The notes beneath the pieces were generated by a model that saw only the letters and a list, made by a program, of their open reading frames with translations, had not been told where the DNA came from and searched no databases. A DNA stretch of 64,000 bases, taken from NCBI RefSeq assembly GCF_000012825.1, contig NC_009614.1, forward strand, positions 2,418,001-2,482,000. The letters are read 5' to 3'. This DNA is from Phocaeicola vulgatus ATCC 8482 (lineage in GTDB: Bacteria > Bacteroidota > Bacteroidia > Bacteroidales > Bacteroidaceae). This document shows positions 29,316-37,526 of the stretch, piece by piece. The position numbers and the translations under genes were made by a program. How positions within the stretch are numbered: position 1 is the stretch's first letter; the number at the start of each line of letters is the position of its first letter.

Positions 29316-29504
29316 GGTATTTCCTGTCGTTTTTATAGTCTTTGAATGATTTACATTTTTTGCTGATGTAAAAATAGGCTAATTAACGCTATAAGTCCAT
29401 GAATAATTGTTCATTTAGATGGAAAATCTATCGGTTGAGTCTCTTTTTTAAGGAATATGTGTCAATAAAGAACGAATTTGTGGAAAAAATGGTAAGACAG
29501 AGAA

Positions 29505-29560
29505 AAACTGTTCACCCATCTGTCATTTAGAAGGAAATAAGGAATGACAAATGGATGAAC
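29505..29560 (-). terminator. Terminator after pyrH
   Basis: On the minus strand GTTCATCCATTTGTCATT pairs with AATGACAGATGGGTGAAC (29543-29560 with 29510-29527; 16 of 18 pairs, the rest G-U), then AGTTTTT follows. It lies 13 bases after the pyrH stop. Confidence 0.8.
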
Positions 29561-29572
29561 TTGATGAGAAAA

Positions 29573-30283
29573 TCAGTTGTGTACCAGTGTTCCTATATTT
29601 TCACCGGTCATTACTTTTTTCAGGTTACCTACTGTGTCCATGTCGAAAACGATAATGGGCAGGTTGTTTTCCTTGCACATGCAGGTTGCTGTAAGATCCA
29701 TTACTTTCAAACCGCGCTTCAATACCTCATCGTAGGTGATATCGTCAAATTTCGTAGCAGTGGGGTCTTTTTCCGGATCAGCTGTATAAATGCCGTCCAC
29801 GCGTGTTCCTTTCAACATCACATCGGCTTCTATCTCGATACCACGCAGGGAAGACCCGGTATCGGTAGTAAAAAACGGATTGCCTGTTCCGGCAGACATA
29901 ATCACAACTTCTCCGTTTTCCATCGCTTCAATCGCTTTCCATTTGTTGTAAAACTCACCGATGGGTTCCATGCGGATAGCTGTCAATACACGTGCCTTGA
30001 CTCCGGCCGCTCCCAATGCGGAACTCAATCCCAAGCTGTTGATAACGGTTGCCAACATCCCCATTTGGTCACCTTTTACACGGTCAAAACCTTTGGAAGC
30101 TCCGCTCAGCCCCCGGAAGATGTTTCCACCACCGATTACAATACCTATTTGTACGCCAAGGTCGTGTATTTCCTTGATTTGTTGCGCATATTCACCCAGA
30201 CGTTTTTCGTCTATACCATATTGCTTTTCGCCCATCAGGCTTTCGCCGCTCAGCTTCAGTAGAATTCTTTTAAATCTTGCCAT
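29573..30283 (-). CDS. pyrH: UMP kinase
   Basis: PyrH phosphorylates UMP to UDP for pyrimidine nucleotide synthesis in the cytoplasm. Conserved segments are FKRILLKLSGESLMG at the start, GVQIGIVIGGGNIFRG, GMLATVINSLGL, and GLKVMDLTA near the nucleotide site. I chose the ATG at 30281-30283 (MARFKRIL) over an upstream in-frame ATG; the -7 box TATCTTTG at 30308-30315 overlaps that upstream codon. The protein is 236 residues, normal for the family. A terminator follows. Confidence 0.97.
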   Translation of the reverse strand: MARFKRILLKLSGESLMGEKQYGIDEKRLGEYAQQIKEIHDLGVQIGIVIGGGNIFRGLSGASKGFDRVKGDQMGMLATVINSLGLSSALGAAGVKARVLTAIRMEPIGEFYNKWKAIEAMENGEVVIMSAGTGNPFFTTDTGSSLRGIEIEADVMLKGTRVDGIYTADPEKDPTATKFDDITYDEVLKRGLKVMDLTATCMCKENNLPIIVFDMDTVGNLKKVMTGENIGTLVHN

Positions 30284-30307
30284 ATTGGTTTGTCTTTTAG
30301 TTTTTTG

Positions 30308-30315
30308 CAAAGATA
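30308..30315 (-). promoter_or_regulatory. -7 box for pyrH
   Basis: Reads TATCTTTG on the minus strand, 24 bases before the chosen start. Its position shows that the longer in-frame start at 30310 is not used. Confidence 0.6.
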
Positions 30316-30321
30316 AAAATA

Positions 30322-31647
30322 TTAATCTTTTTTACTTGTTTTATATCCTAAAATATTTCTTCCCATGACTCCTTGCATTACTCCGCGAAGTAGAAGATAG
30401 GTAATGAATGCCATCCATAAAGCGTGATTGCCCATTGTCCCCCGGAAACCATAGTAAATAAGAAAGAAACTGACAGAGGCTACTATCATAGCTTTCAGCA
30501 TCAGATGGGTGGCTGTCGCACCGATGAATATTCCATCGAACAAAAAAGCAGAGAAGCCTGCCAAAGGAATGGCAAGTACCCAATAAAAATAACTTTCGGA
30601 AGCATGAATGACAGTTGTTTCGTCAGTCAGTAATCCGAGAAAGGATTGTCCCCCTATACTATATAATAAGGTGAAAGCAAGCGATAATCCTACTCCCCAG
30701 CCGAATAGTTGGCGAACCGTCGTGTGGAGTGCTTTCTGATTATTGGCTCCGATATATCTTCCTGCCAATGCTTCTCCGGCGTATGCGAAGCCGTCCATAA
30801 TGTAGGAGAATAAAGTGAATAATTGCATAAGTAATGTATTGACCGCCAACACCACTTCTCCTTGTGCCGCACCAGCCGAGGTGAAAAAGACAGTAACCGC
30901 TACCAGGCAGATGGTACGGAAAAAGATATCCCTGTTTACTTGGAAGAAACGGTACATGGCCTGTTTGTCAAAGAAGGAATGCCATTCTATGCGTTTCCGC
31001 AGGGTGCTGTAGTAGCGTAACCACAACAAATATGCCATGACTAGCCCGGCATATTGTGCAGTTAACGTTCCGATGGCGACACCTTCTATTTTCATTCCTA
31101 ATCCATATACAAGAAGAAGACTGACCGCAATGTTCACTATATTTTGTGTGATGGCTATATACATGGGGAAACGGGAATTTTGCATACCGATATACCAGCC
31201 GGCAAAACTGTAAAGCCCTAATACAGCCGGTGCTCCCCAAATACAGATATAGAAATAGAGGGACGCCAGATGTTCTACTTCTTCAGTCGTTTGGATAAAG
31301 GTGAAGGCGGTTCTTTCTATAGGATATTGCAAGGCTAGCAAAGTAAATGCAATGAATAATCCTACTCCGACGGAACGGAGTAGTAACCGGGTGACTTCAT
31401 TCAGGTCGTGCCTGCCGTATGCTTGTGAAGTCATGCCGCTGGTTCCCATACGCAGAAAACCGAAAATCCAGTAGATGATGTTGAAAAGCATTCCGCCTAC
31501 AGCTATCGCTCCGATGTAGGCGGCAGAGCCCAAATGACCTACAATAGTAACATCAATCAAGCCCAACAGAGGAACTGTAATGTTTGAAACGATAGAAGGG
31601 ATGGCTATTTGAAGTATTTTTTTGTTTCCGTTATTAAGTTGAATCAT
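30322..31647 (-). CDS. MATE-family multidrug/organic-cation antiporter (DinF-like)
   Basis: A 441-residue inner-membrane protein with about 12 hydrophobic segments in two MatE halves. The N-terminus IAIPSIVSNITVPLLGLIDV and GHLGSAAYIGAIAVGG match MATE TM1-TM2, and GMTSQAYG precedes TM3. The second half repeats the pattern (AGEALAGRYIGANN). The DinF-like branch is suggested by length and by the GLIDVTIVGHLG loop. The substrate is unknown. The gene stops 11 bases before the pyrH -7 box region, yet each gene has its own promoter. Confidence 0.93.
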   Translation of the reverse strand: MIQLNNGNKKILQIAIPSIVSNITVPLLGLIDVTIVGHLGSAAYIGAIAVGGMLFNIIYWIFGFLRMGTSGMTSQAYGRHDLNEVTRLLLRSVGVGLFIAFTLLALQYPIERTAFTFIQTTEEVEHLASLYFYICIWGAPAVLGLYSFAGWYIGMQNSRFPMYIAITQNIVNIAVSLLLVYGLGMKIEGVAIGTLTAQYAGLVMAYLLWLRYYSTLRKRIEWHSFFDKQAMYRFFQVNRDIFFRTICLVAVTVFFTSAGAAQGEVVLAVNTLLMQLFTLFSYIMDGFAYAGEALAGRYIGANNQKALHTTVRQLFGWGVGLSLAFTLLYSIGGQSFLGLLTDETTVIHASESYFYWVLAIPLAGFSAFLFDGIFIGATATHLMLKAMIVASVSFFLIYYGFRGTMGNHALWMAFITYLLLRGVMQGVMGRNILGYKTSKKD

Positions 31648-31672
31648 GAGTGTAGATTGATAGAGATGGATA

Positions 31673-31680
31673 CAAAGGTA
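31673..31680 (-). promoter_or_regulatory. -7 box for the MATE transporter
   Basis: Reads TACCTTTG on the minus strand, 26 bases before the start codon. Confidence 0.6.
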
Positions 31681-31766
31681 CTCTCTTTCTCATAAATAAC
31701 CAATGAAAATTTAAATTTGAATTGAAAATAGTTGTTGTTTAAGATGATATATCATTGGAATATAGA

Positions 31767-31774
31767 TATATTTG
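31767..31774 (+). promoter_or_regulatory. -7 box for the S41 peptidase
   Basis: TATATTTG, 32 bases before the start codon. No clear -33 TTTG. Confidence 0.5.
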
Positions 31775-31805
31775 CGGTTATTAAAATGATCAAAACAGGA
31801 GAATT

Positions 31806-33173
31806 ATGAAAGAGAATTTTCAAATCCATATTTGGTTGGGCTTATTGTTATGTCTGTTAGGCATGTCATGTTCGGATGATACTCCGGCTAAAGGAGATGA
31901 CCCGGGAAATGGTAACACGGAGTTGGAAGTCAATGAGTGGATAGAGAGTGTCATGCGCAGTGATTATTTGTGGAATAACGACATTCCTGCTCAAAATAAG
32001 TTGGATTTCTCTGCTGATCCCCAAACATTCTTTAGATCTATGCTCAGTTTGAAAGATGGAAAGACGAGAAACGGAAAGCATCTTTATTATTATTCTTATA
32101 TGGAGAAGAATAAAGATTATAAAGCACGTACCAGCATTGATGCGGATGATACTTATGGTATGGAGTTTACTTTATTTAATGTTGTAAACGATAGTAATCA
32201 ACCTTTAGGATATTATTATGCCCGTATTCTGTATGTTCTTCCTAATAGTCCGGCATCAAGTGCAGGTTTGGAAAGAGGGGATTGGATCGTGGGTGTTAAA
32301 GGAAGAAATAATATTAATTCCGATAATTATGGAATCTTATTAAATGGAGATAGGACTCAATGGCTCGTCAAACGTGGCGATACAGAGGTCAGAACTATTG
32401 ATATAGAAGCTTCCCGGGCCGTGGAGGACAATCCCTTGTTCTATCACAATGTATATACTCGGGGAGATAAGAAGATTGGGTATTTGGTTTATAATCATTT
32501 TACTTCCGGACCGAATGGATATTCGGATCGTACCTATGATGAGGAAATGAAGAAGATATTCGCCGGATTTCAGGCGCAAGGTGTGAATGAATTTGTGCTG
32601 GACTTGCGCTATAATGGAGGTGGATATGAGAATTCTGCTAATATGCTCGCAGGACTCCTCATTCCAGAAGCTTCTCGAAAAAAGGTGTTTGCTGTTTTCT
32701 CTGACAATAAGGGACAATCCTATTCCAATGATTTTTGTGTGGAAACGAAAGGAACGGCAGGTTACTTGAAACTTAATTCCAATCGAATTTATATATTGAC
32801 AAGCCAAAGTACGGCTTCTTCTTCGGAAGTCGTTATTAACAGTCTCAACCCATTTATGGATGTTATCCTTATTGGCGAATTGACAGAAGGGAAAAATGTA
32901 GGAATGGAGATGCAAAAGAATGATAAATATGAATGGATATATTGGCCTATCACATTGAGAGTGACTAATGCGGTGAATGATGACTACAGTGCTGGTTTTA
33001 AACCGGATATAGAATGGAATGAGTATGATTTGACTCAGAATCCGACAGATGCTTTATTACCATTGGGTGATCCGGATGAATTCATGCTGGGTAAGGCCAT
33101 CTCCTTGATCACAGGAATAAACCGGTCAGCCAGAAGCATGAATACGTTAGGGATATTCAGTAAATGTCTCTAA
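31806..33173 (+). CDS. S41-family C-terminal-processing-like peptidase, lipoprotein
   Basis: The 455-residue product carries a lipobox (LLGMSC, Cys22). Residues after it are acidic and Gly-rich (SDDTPAKGDDPGNG), a linker seen in exported Bacteroides lipoproteins. A PDZ-like part (about 135-200; LPNSPASSAGLERGDWIVGV) precedes the S41 core. The catalytic pair aligns with E. coli Tsp: Ser338 (STASSSE) and Lys363 (LTEGKNVG), 25 residues apart as in Tsp. It likely cleaves proteins or peptides at the cell surface or in the periplasm. A terminator follows, then an IS element. Confidence 0.9.
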   Translation: MKENFQIHIWLGLLLCLLGMSCSDDTPAKGDDPGNGNTELEVNEWIESVMRSDYLWNNDIPAQNKLDFSADPQTFFRSMLSLKDGKTRNGKHLYYYSYMEKNKDYKARTSIDADDTYGMEFTLFNVVNDSNQPLGYYYARILYVLPNSPASSAGLERGDWIVGVKGRNNINSDNYGILLNGDRTQWLVKRGDTEVRTIDIEASRAVEDNPLFYHNVYTRGDKKIGYLVYNHFTSGPNGYSDRTYDEEMKKIFAGFQAQGVNEFVLDLRYNGGGYENSANMLAGLLIPEASRKKVFAVFSDNKGQSYSNDFCVETKGTAGYLKLNSNRIYILTSQSTASSSEVVINSLNPFMDVILIGELTEGKNVGMEMQKNDKYEWIYWPITLRVTNAVNDDYSAGFKPDIEWNEYDLTQNPTDALLPLGDPDEFMLGKAISLITGINRSARSMNTLGIFSKCL

Positions 33174-33175
33174 AA

Positions 33176-33240
33176 AATAAGATGGCATATGAAGATGATA
33201 GGGCATGACCATTTCATATGCCATTCTTATTGTCATTTTT
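33176..33240 (+). terminator. Terminator after the S41 peptidase
   Basis: AATAAGATGGCATATGAA (33176-33193) pairs with TTCATATGCCATTCTTATT (33213-33231) with one bulged base, followed by TGTCATTTTT. Confidence 0.8.
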
Positions 33241-34759
33241 CCGTGCTTTCTCACATACTTCTATCCGACAGGACATGACGTTCCGGAAGAAGTCTGATGA
33301 CCTCTTCTGATTCTGTGAGTAAAATCATATCATGCTGCTTTAGCTGTTTTGTTTCTGATTTTTTCTATCATCAGTATGGCATTTGCCGTATGTATTCCAA
33401 AGAAAATCCACAGTATTTCCGTCTTCCTGTTTCTGGCCTTTATCCTTGAGAGCGAGTAATGTTGCTTTTGAGTGCCGAAGCTTCCTTCAAGCCGTGTTGC
33501 CCTTTCTTTTGAGAGTTCGCTTCTAAGCACCTTCCTCAAAGGCTCATCTTTGGCCGCCCTTCCCTTGCGCACAAAGGATGTGGATATCCCATATTTTGTA
33601 CAGAACTTTCTGTTGGCATTATTGGCATATATGGAATCGGCAGCCACACATCTTACCCTTACATTCATAAGCTTCTGCTGCATACGGATACAGTCCTTCA
33701 AGCGTATACCCTCATTGAATGCCTTGAACGAGAGGTGTTCGATGAACGATATGCCGTCTATCTGTATATTATTGACCTTTGCACCGAACTCGACGGACTT
33801 GTTTTCCTTGCCTCTGACGATGGGACGTACATAATGACGGTCAATGCTGACGATGCGGTCACTGACTTTCCGCCCTTCAAACATTTCCTTTTCTTGTACA
33901 AGCACCTTTCTGATGATGGAAAGACGCTTATGATAATCCTGGGTATATCGGAGTAAAGCACCGTACTCGCTATGGATCCCATCCCTTTGACTGAGGAGCT
34001 TTTCAAGAAGCTTGATCATACGGCGCTTAAGCATTCTTGTCCTTGAAGCTCTCCTCTTTCTTTTCTTGCAGTAGGACAGATAGGATTCCGCCACATTCCT
34101 GTATTTGTTGCGCGGACGCCTTATGCCCAACTCCCTGCAATGCCGGCATATATGCCTGTAGAGCCATTCGAGGCTTTCCCAAAGGAGTTTCATGTCCGTA
34201 GGAAAACGCATGTGGCTTTCATAGCATGTGGCATCGGTCATGCAGACGTGAAGGTTATCAAGATAAGGTTTCCAGTGTGAAGCCAGGAGCTCCTGGAAAG
34301 AATCAATGTCAAGGCGGGATGCTATCTCATTACGGATGGCACTGACTATCTTGAAGTTGGTTATGGGAAGGGACGGGGGAATCATAATTCCACAGAAAAT
34401 CTGGTAGTGTATGTTCCCGTTCAGATGTTCCACCAGTTGCCTGTCGGAGAATCCGGTGTATGCCTTCAGGACCATAAGGGCGATCTTTGCGGAAGGACTG
34501 AATCTGTTCCTGCGTCCCAGGCGCCGGTCCGACAGGCCGGCGGCTTTTGCCATACATTCAAACGGAAAGACCGAATGAAGCTTGCCAAGCTCACTCTCAT
34601 TAAAACTCTTGCGGTATTTTTCCAGAATATCAAATTCTGTAAAACCCAAAGTAGGGTGAATTTCTGAAATATTCACTATCTTTGCCATATCTTATTAGTT
34701 TGGATATTTCCCCCGTTTTGGCCGTCAAATCTTATTTTCGGGGGAATACCTAAAGATAC
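33241..34759 (-). mobile_element. Insertion sequence (IS1182/IS5-like), approximate extent
   Basis: The element must lie between the S41 terminator (ends about 33240) and the birA terminator (34760-34806), because both belong to the host genes. It holds one intact DDE transposase. I could not find convincing terminal inverted repeats or a target-site duplication by eye, so the ends are only bounds. TTCCCCCG (34709-34716) and CGGGGGAA (34738-34745) form an inverted repeat in the right end, upstream of the transposase start. Confidence 0.6.
33330..34688 (-). CDS. DDE transposase of an IS1182/IS5-like insertion sequence
   Basis: A full-length 452-residue transposase. The N-terminal part has the DUF772-like segment FSPSAKIALMVLKAYTGFSD (about 63-82) that IS5/IS1182 proteins share. 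The catalytic triad can be read as Asp152 (CMTDATCYESH), Asp351 (VAADSIYAN) and Glu401 (RLEGSFGTQKQHY), the last in the typical transposase C-terminal context. A basic, Arg/Lys-rich insert (about 200-230) probably binds DNA. There is no frameshift or stop, so it may be active. The exact IS family should be treated as tentative. Confidence 0.88.
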   Translation of the reverse strand: MAKIVNISEIHPTLGFTEFDILEKYRKSFNESELGKLHSVFPFECMAKAAGLSDRRLGRRNRFSPSAKIALMVLKAYTGFSDRQLVEHLNGNIHYQIFCGIMIPPSLPITNFKIVSAIRNEIASRLDIDSFQELLASHWKPYLDNLHVCMTDATCYESHMRFPTDMKLLWESLEWLYRHICRHCRELGIRRPRNKYRNVAESYLSYCKKRKRRASRTRMLKRRMIKLLEKLLSQRDGIHSEYGALLRYTQDYHKRLSIIRKVLVQEKEMFEGRKVSDRIVSIDRHYVRPIVRGKENKSVEFGAKVNNIQIDGISFIEHLSFKAFNEGIRLKDCIRMQQKLMNVRVRCVAADSIYANNANRKFCTKYGISTSFVRKGRAAKDEPLRKVLRSELSKERATRLEGSFGTQKQHYSLSRIKARNRKTEILWIFFGIHTANAILMIEKIRNKTAKAA

Positions 34760-34806
34760 AAAAAAGCCAACTAATTCGCAATACTTTGTGTATGAATTAG
34801 TTGGCT
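34760..34806 (-). terminator. Terminator after birA
   Basis: AGCCAACTAATTC (34765-34777) pairs exactly with GAATTAGTTGGCT (34794-34806). On the minus strand the hairpin is followed by TTTTT at 34764-34760. It ends minus-strand transcription from birA before the IS. Confidence 0.8.
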
Positions 34807-34932
34807 GATTTTGTAATATTTAATGAATGTCCCTACGTTATCCCAACCGATTATGAGGGGGGAATCTGTGTATCAATCGACAGAACGTCATGCCACTGGA
34901 GGAATGTTGATGGTTCCTGAAGAGAAGAACAA

Positions 34933-35700
34933 CTAAAGGAGGTATTTAACTTCTTTGAAAGCATATTTTCTAAGAGAACCGTTTTTATCTTTCAGAATCA
35001 AATGTCCGTCGGGCTCCACACGGATCAGTTTGGCAGTAAACTCTCCTTTTGCATCGCAATAGGGGTGATAACCTTTCTTGCGGTATTGTGCTTTCAGGTA
35101 GTATTCCTGAATTTTGGTAATGATATCGGTTTCTCTGTTTTCTATCCGGGAATAGAGATCTATGATATGTTCCAATACGCTGTTCAGAACTTCCATTCTG
35201 TCTGTTTTCTTTTGAGTAATTTGTCTTAATGAAACAGGGTTGGGAGCAGATGAATGAAATTCTTCCTGGTTAATATTGATCCCTATCCCAATAATGCTCT
35301 GTGAAATTTGGCTTCCTGTTAAATCATTTTCAATCAATATGCCGGCTATTTTTTTGTCTTTCCAATAGATATCATTGGGCCATTTTATTTGCAGGCAATC
35401 TGCATGGACATAATGGGCCAATGCGGTACAAATGGCAGAAGCTACCGTCATAGATAAAATGAACTGACTGGCGGGAGCGATTGTTTGGGGGTAAAATACA
35501 GTGCTGAATGTCAGATTCTTGCCATATTCTGATTCCCATGAATTTCCACGTTGCCCTTTTCCGGCGGTTTGATATTCTGCCATAAGCGTGGTGAATTCCT
35601 TGATTTCTTTTTCCTGGCAAAGTTCTGCAAGTCGGTCATTTGTTGAGGTTACGGTTTCTTCTTTTAAGATTTTGCTTGACCAGTTAGGGGATCTCATCAT
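34933..35700 (-). CDS. birA: Biotin--[biotin carboxyl-carrier protein] ligase
   Basis: BirA attaches biotin to the carboxyl-carrier domains of acetyl-CoA and other carboxylases. The 255-residue protein has the biotinoyl-AMP-binding motif AGKGQRGNSWES (about 46-57) and KWPNDIYWKDKKIAGILIE (split as KWPND and IAGILIE). There is no N-terminal winged helix, so it is a mono-functional ligase and not the BirA repressor. It overlaps the 3' end of the YjbR-like gene by 17 bases, so the two are probably translated from one message. A terminator follows. Confidence 0.95.
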   Translation of the reverse strand: MMRSPNWSSKILKEETVTSTNDRLAELCQEKEIKEFTTLMAEYQTAGKGQRGNSWESEYGKNLTFSTVFYPQTIAPASQFILSMTVASAICTALAHYVHADCLQIKWPNDIYWKDKKIAGILIENDLTGSQISQSIIGIGININQEEFHSSAPNPVSLRQITQKKTDRMEVLNSVLEHIIDLYSRIENRETDIITKIQEYYLKAQYRKKGYHPYCDAKGEFTAKLIRVEPDGHLILKDKNGSLRKYAFKEVKYLL

Positions 35701-36040
35701 ATTCTTTTTTAAGTTTACGGGTGAATTTTTTGATAACCTCTTCGTATGAGTGGTCTATCAGTGATAAAATAAGTTTGTCGTCAATGTTACCTTGTAAGGA
35801 TACTTGGTTCCAATATTTCTTATTGAAGTGATAGGCTCCTTCAATGCCGGAATGATGTTCTCTTAATTCCAAGGCATATTCGGGTGCACATTTTAAAGAT
35901 AGCCATCCCGGGTTGTCCAATCCGATACAGGCATACATTTTCCCCATGACTTTGAATACTAAGGTGACATTGTCAAAAGGGAATTCTTCTGTTGTTCCTT
36001 TCTTTCTGATACAGTAATCGCGTATTGTTTCTATGTCCAT
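35684..36040 (-). CDS. MmcQ/YjbR family protein
   Basis: I chose the ATG at 36038-36040 (MDIETIRDYCIRKK) because the longer frame would need a TTG start inside the yraN stop region. The 118-residue protein matches the MmcQ/YjbR fold: FPFDNVTLVFKVMGKMYACIG, LSLKCAPEYALELRE (written here as separate short motifs) and HFNKKYWNQVSL. The family binds DNA or acts in unknown ways; the role is not established. It lies between yraN and birA on the same strand. Confidence 0.88.
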   Translation of the reverse strand: MDIETIRDYCIRKKGTTEEFPFDNVTLVFKVMGKMYACIGLDNPGWLSLKCAPEYALELREHHSGIEGAYHFNKKYWNQVSLQGNIDDKLILSLIDHSYEEVIKKFTRKLKKEYDEIP

Positions 36041-36057
36041 ATATAATATATATATTT

Positions 36058-36423
36058 TTACCAAATCGGAGGATAAAAGGCTTCTTCAATATGCTCTATA
36101 GTGAAAGGAGTCTTTTCGCCCACTAAGGTGATGATATCAAAACGTACAGGTAAATCTACTGAGAACTTGCGCAAGTATGCATCAGTTGAAGCTATAATTC
36201 TGCGAATCTTCTTATCTGTTACTGCATCTTCCGGATTACCGAATCTAGTATTCTTGCGGGTCTTTACCTCTATGACAATTAGTTCGTTCCGATATTCGGC
36301 GACAATATCCAGTTCTTTTTTTCCGCAATGCCAGTTCCGGTGGCGGATAGAATATCCTTTATCTATGAGATATGCAGCGGCCTCTTCTTCTCCCTCTTTG
36401 CCAAATTCGTTGTGTTCTGCCAT
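36058..36423 (-). CDS. yraN: YraN family (UPF0102) endonuclease-like protein
   Basis: A 121-residue PD-(D/E)XK-fold protein. The core reads GKKELDIVAEYRNELIVIEVKTRK, with Asp in ELDIV and Glu-x-Lys in EVKTR; the N-terminal helix EEAAAYLIDKGY is typical. Family function is thought to be DNA-related, but it is not defined. It is divergent from the small RHH-like gene at 36499 and upstream of the YjbR-like gene and birA on the minus strand. Confidence 0.92.
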   Translation of the reverse strand: MAEHNEFGKEGEEEAAAYLIDKGYSIRHRNWHCGKKELDIVAEYRNELIVIEVKTRKNTRFGNPEDAVTDKKIRRIIASTDAYLRKFSVDLPVRFDIITLVGEKTPFTIEHIEEAFYPPIW

Positions 36424-36460
36424 TCTGTTTCTTTTTGTACAAAAATACTCTTTTTTATGC

Positions 36461-36490
36461 TTTGTATTTACAGAAGTAAAGCTAATTTTG
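36461..36490 (+). promoter_or_regulatory. Promoter (-33 and -7) for the small RHH-like gene and tadA
   Basis: TTTG at 36461-36464 and TAATTTTG at 36483-36490, 18 bases apart. The start codon at 36499 lies only 8 bases after the -7 box, so transcription would begin almost at the ATG and give a near-leaderless message. Confidence 0.65.
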
Positions 36491-36498
36491 CAGAGAAT

Positions 36499-36732
36499 AT
36501 GGCAAACAACGTAAAAAAGAGAGTAAAAGTACCGGCATCAACCCCTAAACGCAAGCAGCGTATGGTATGTTTGATGAGTGAAGAGGAAGTACGGATTGTG
36601 GATTGTTATCTTAAAAAGTATAAGATAACCAATAAGGCGCGTTGGTTACGCGAAACAGTATTGACTTTTATCCATCAGAAGATGGAAGAGGATTATCCTA
36701 CATTGTTTAATGAACATGATATGAGAAGATAA
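36499..36732 (+). CDS. Small ribbon-helix-helix-like protein
   Basis: A 77-residue basic protein. I chose the ATG at 36499 (MANNVKKRVKV); the upstream extension reads through the promoter and is not real. The layout, a basic tail, a short strand (RMVCLMSEEE), a helix (EVRIVDCYLKKYKI) and a second helix (NKARWLRETVLTFI), resembles a ribbon-helix-helix DNA-binding fold, but I cannot place it in a named family. It ends one base before tadA, so the two are co-transcribed. A regulatory role is only a guess. Confidence 0.7.
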   Translation: MANNVKKRVKVPASTPKRKQRMVCLMSEEEVRIVDCYLKKYKITNKARWLRETVLTFIHQKMEEDYPTLFNEHDMRR

Positions 36733-36733
36733 G

Positions 36734-37168
36734 ATGGCAGATGATACCTATTATATGAAACAAGCCTTGATGGAGGCTGTAAAAGCGGCTGAACAAGGAG
36801 AAGTTCCGGTGGGGGCGGTGGTAGTCTGTCGTGACCGCATCATTGGTCGTGGGCATAATTTGACAGAAACATTGAATGATGTTACAGCTCATGCCGAAAT
36901 GCAGGCTGTCACAGCTGCGGCTAATACCTTGGGCGGGAAATACCTGAATGAATGTACTTTGTATGTCACTGTGGAACCGTGTGTGATGTGTGCCGGTGCC
37001 ATAGCCTGGGCACAGACAGGAAAACTTGTCTTTGGTGCTGAAGATCCCAAAAGGGGATATCAAAAATATGCCCCCGATGCCTTGCATCCAAAGACGATCG
37101 TGGTGAAAGGAATACTCGCCGATGAATGTGCCCGATTGATGAAAGATTTCTTTAAGAAAAAACGATAA
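36734..37168 (+). CDS. tadA: tRNA-adenosine deaminase TadA-like nucleoside deaminase
   Basis: A 144-residue cytidine/deoxycytidylate deaminase-fold protein. The zinc site is His53 and catalytic Glu55 in TAHAEMQAV, with Cys83 and Cys86 in PCVMCAGAI. The length and VPVGAVVV/LNDVTAHAE motifs fit TadA, which makes inosine at the wobble position of tRNA-Arg; a guanine deaminase cannot be excluded. The start lies one base after the small upstream gene. It converges with the DUF4834 gene with a 3-base gap. Confidence 0.9.
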   Translation: MADDTYYMKQALMEAVKAAEQGEVPVGAVVVCRDRIIGRGHNLTETLNDVTAHAEMQAVTAAANTLGGKYLNECTLYVTVEPCVMCAGAIAWAQTGKLVFGAEDPKRGYQKYAPDALHPKTIVVKGILADECARLMKDFFKKKR

Positions 37169-37171
37169 TTC

Positions 37172-37474
37172 TTATTTCACCTCTTCATAATCTACATACT
37201 CTCCCTCATCGTCATCAAAGATTTTTTTTCTGTTTCCCGATGAATGAGAATGTCTATTTGAAGAAGATGAAGAGAATTCTGCAAAGTTTTCATTCTCGTC
37301 ATTCGTTTGAGTCTGGGTATATGTATTTTGTTTTTGGTGGGTAGATGTTCGATTCTGGTAGGAGGGATGCTTGCCGATCCCGAACAATACACGCAGAATG
37401 TTGCCTAATATAGTGAAGCCGATAAAAACAATCAGCAGAAAAATAATAAGTAGAAAGCCTAAAAATCCAAACAT
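37172..37474 (-). CDS. DUF4834 family small membrane protein
   Basis: 100 residues: an N-terminal hydrophobic segment (FGFLGFLLIIFLLIVFIGF), then a polar tail rich in Ser, Asn and Thr (about 40-85) and an acidic end (DDDEGEYVDYEEVK). This matches DUF4834 of Bacteroidales, which has no known function. It lies downstream of pssA-psd on the minus strand and converges with tadA. Confidence 0.8.
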   Translation of the reverse strand: MFGFLGFLLIIFLLIVFIGFTILGNILRVLFGIGKHPSYQNRTSTHQKQNTYTQTQTNDENENFAEFSSSSSNRHSHSSGNRKKIFDDDEGEYVDYEEVK

Positions 37475-37526
37475 AGTAATTTCTTTTTTTATATACCACG
37501 TACAACAAGCGTGCCACGTTTATTGT

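Noticed and set aside
29555..30262. 235-codon open frame on the plus strand
   Set aside because: It is antisense to pyrH, a clear and complete gene.
33241..34759. Terminal inverted repeats and target duplication of the IS
   Set aside because: Several candidate pairs were compared by eye and none was convincing, so exact ends are not given.
34933..35700. BirA as a biotin-operon repressor
   Set aside because: The protein lacks the N-terminal winged-helix domain, so only the ligase function is supported.
36328..36498. 57-codon N-terminal extension of the small RHH-like gene
   Set aside because: It runs antisense through yraN and through the promoter of the gene itself.
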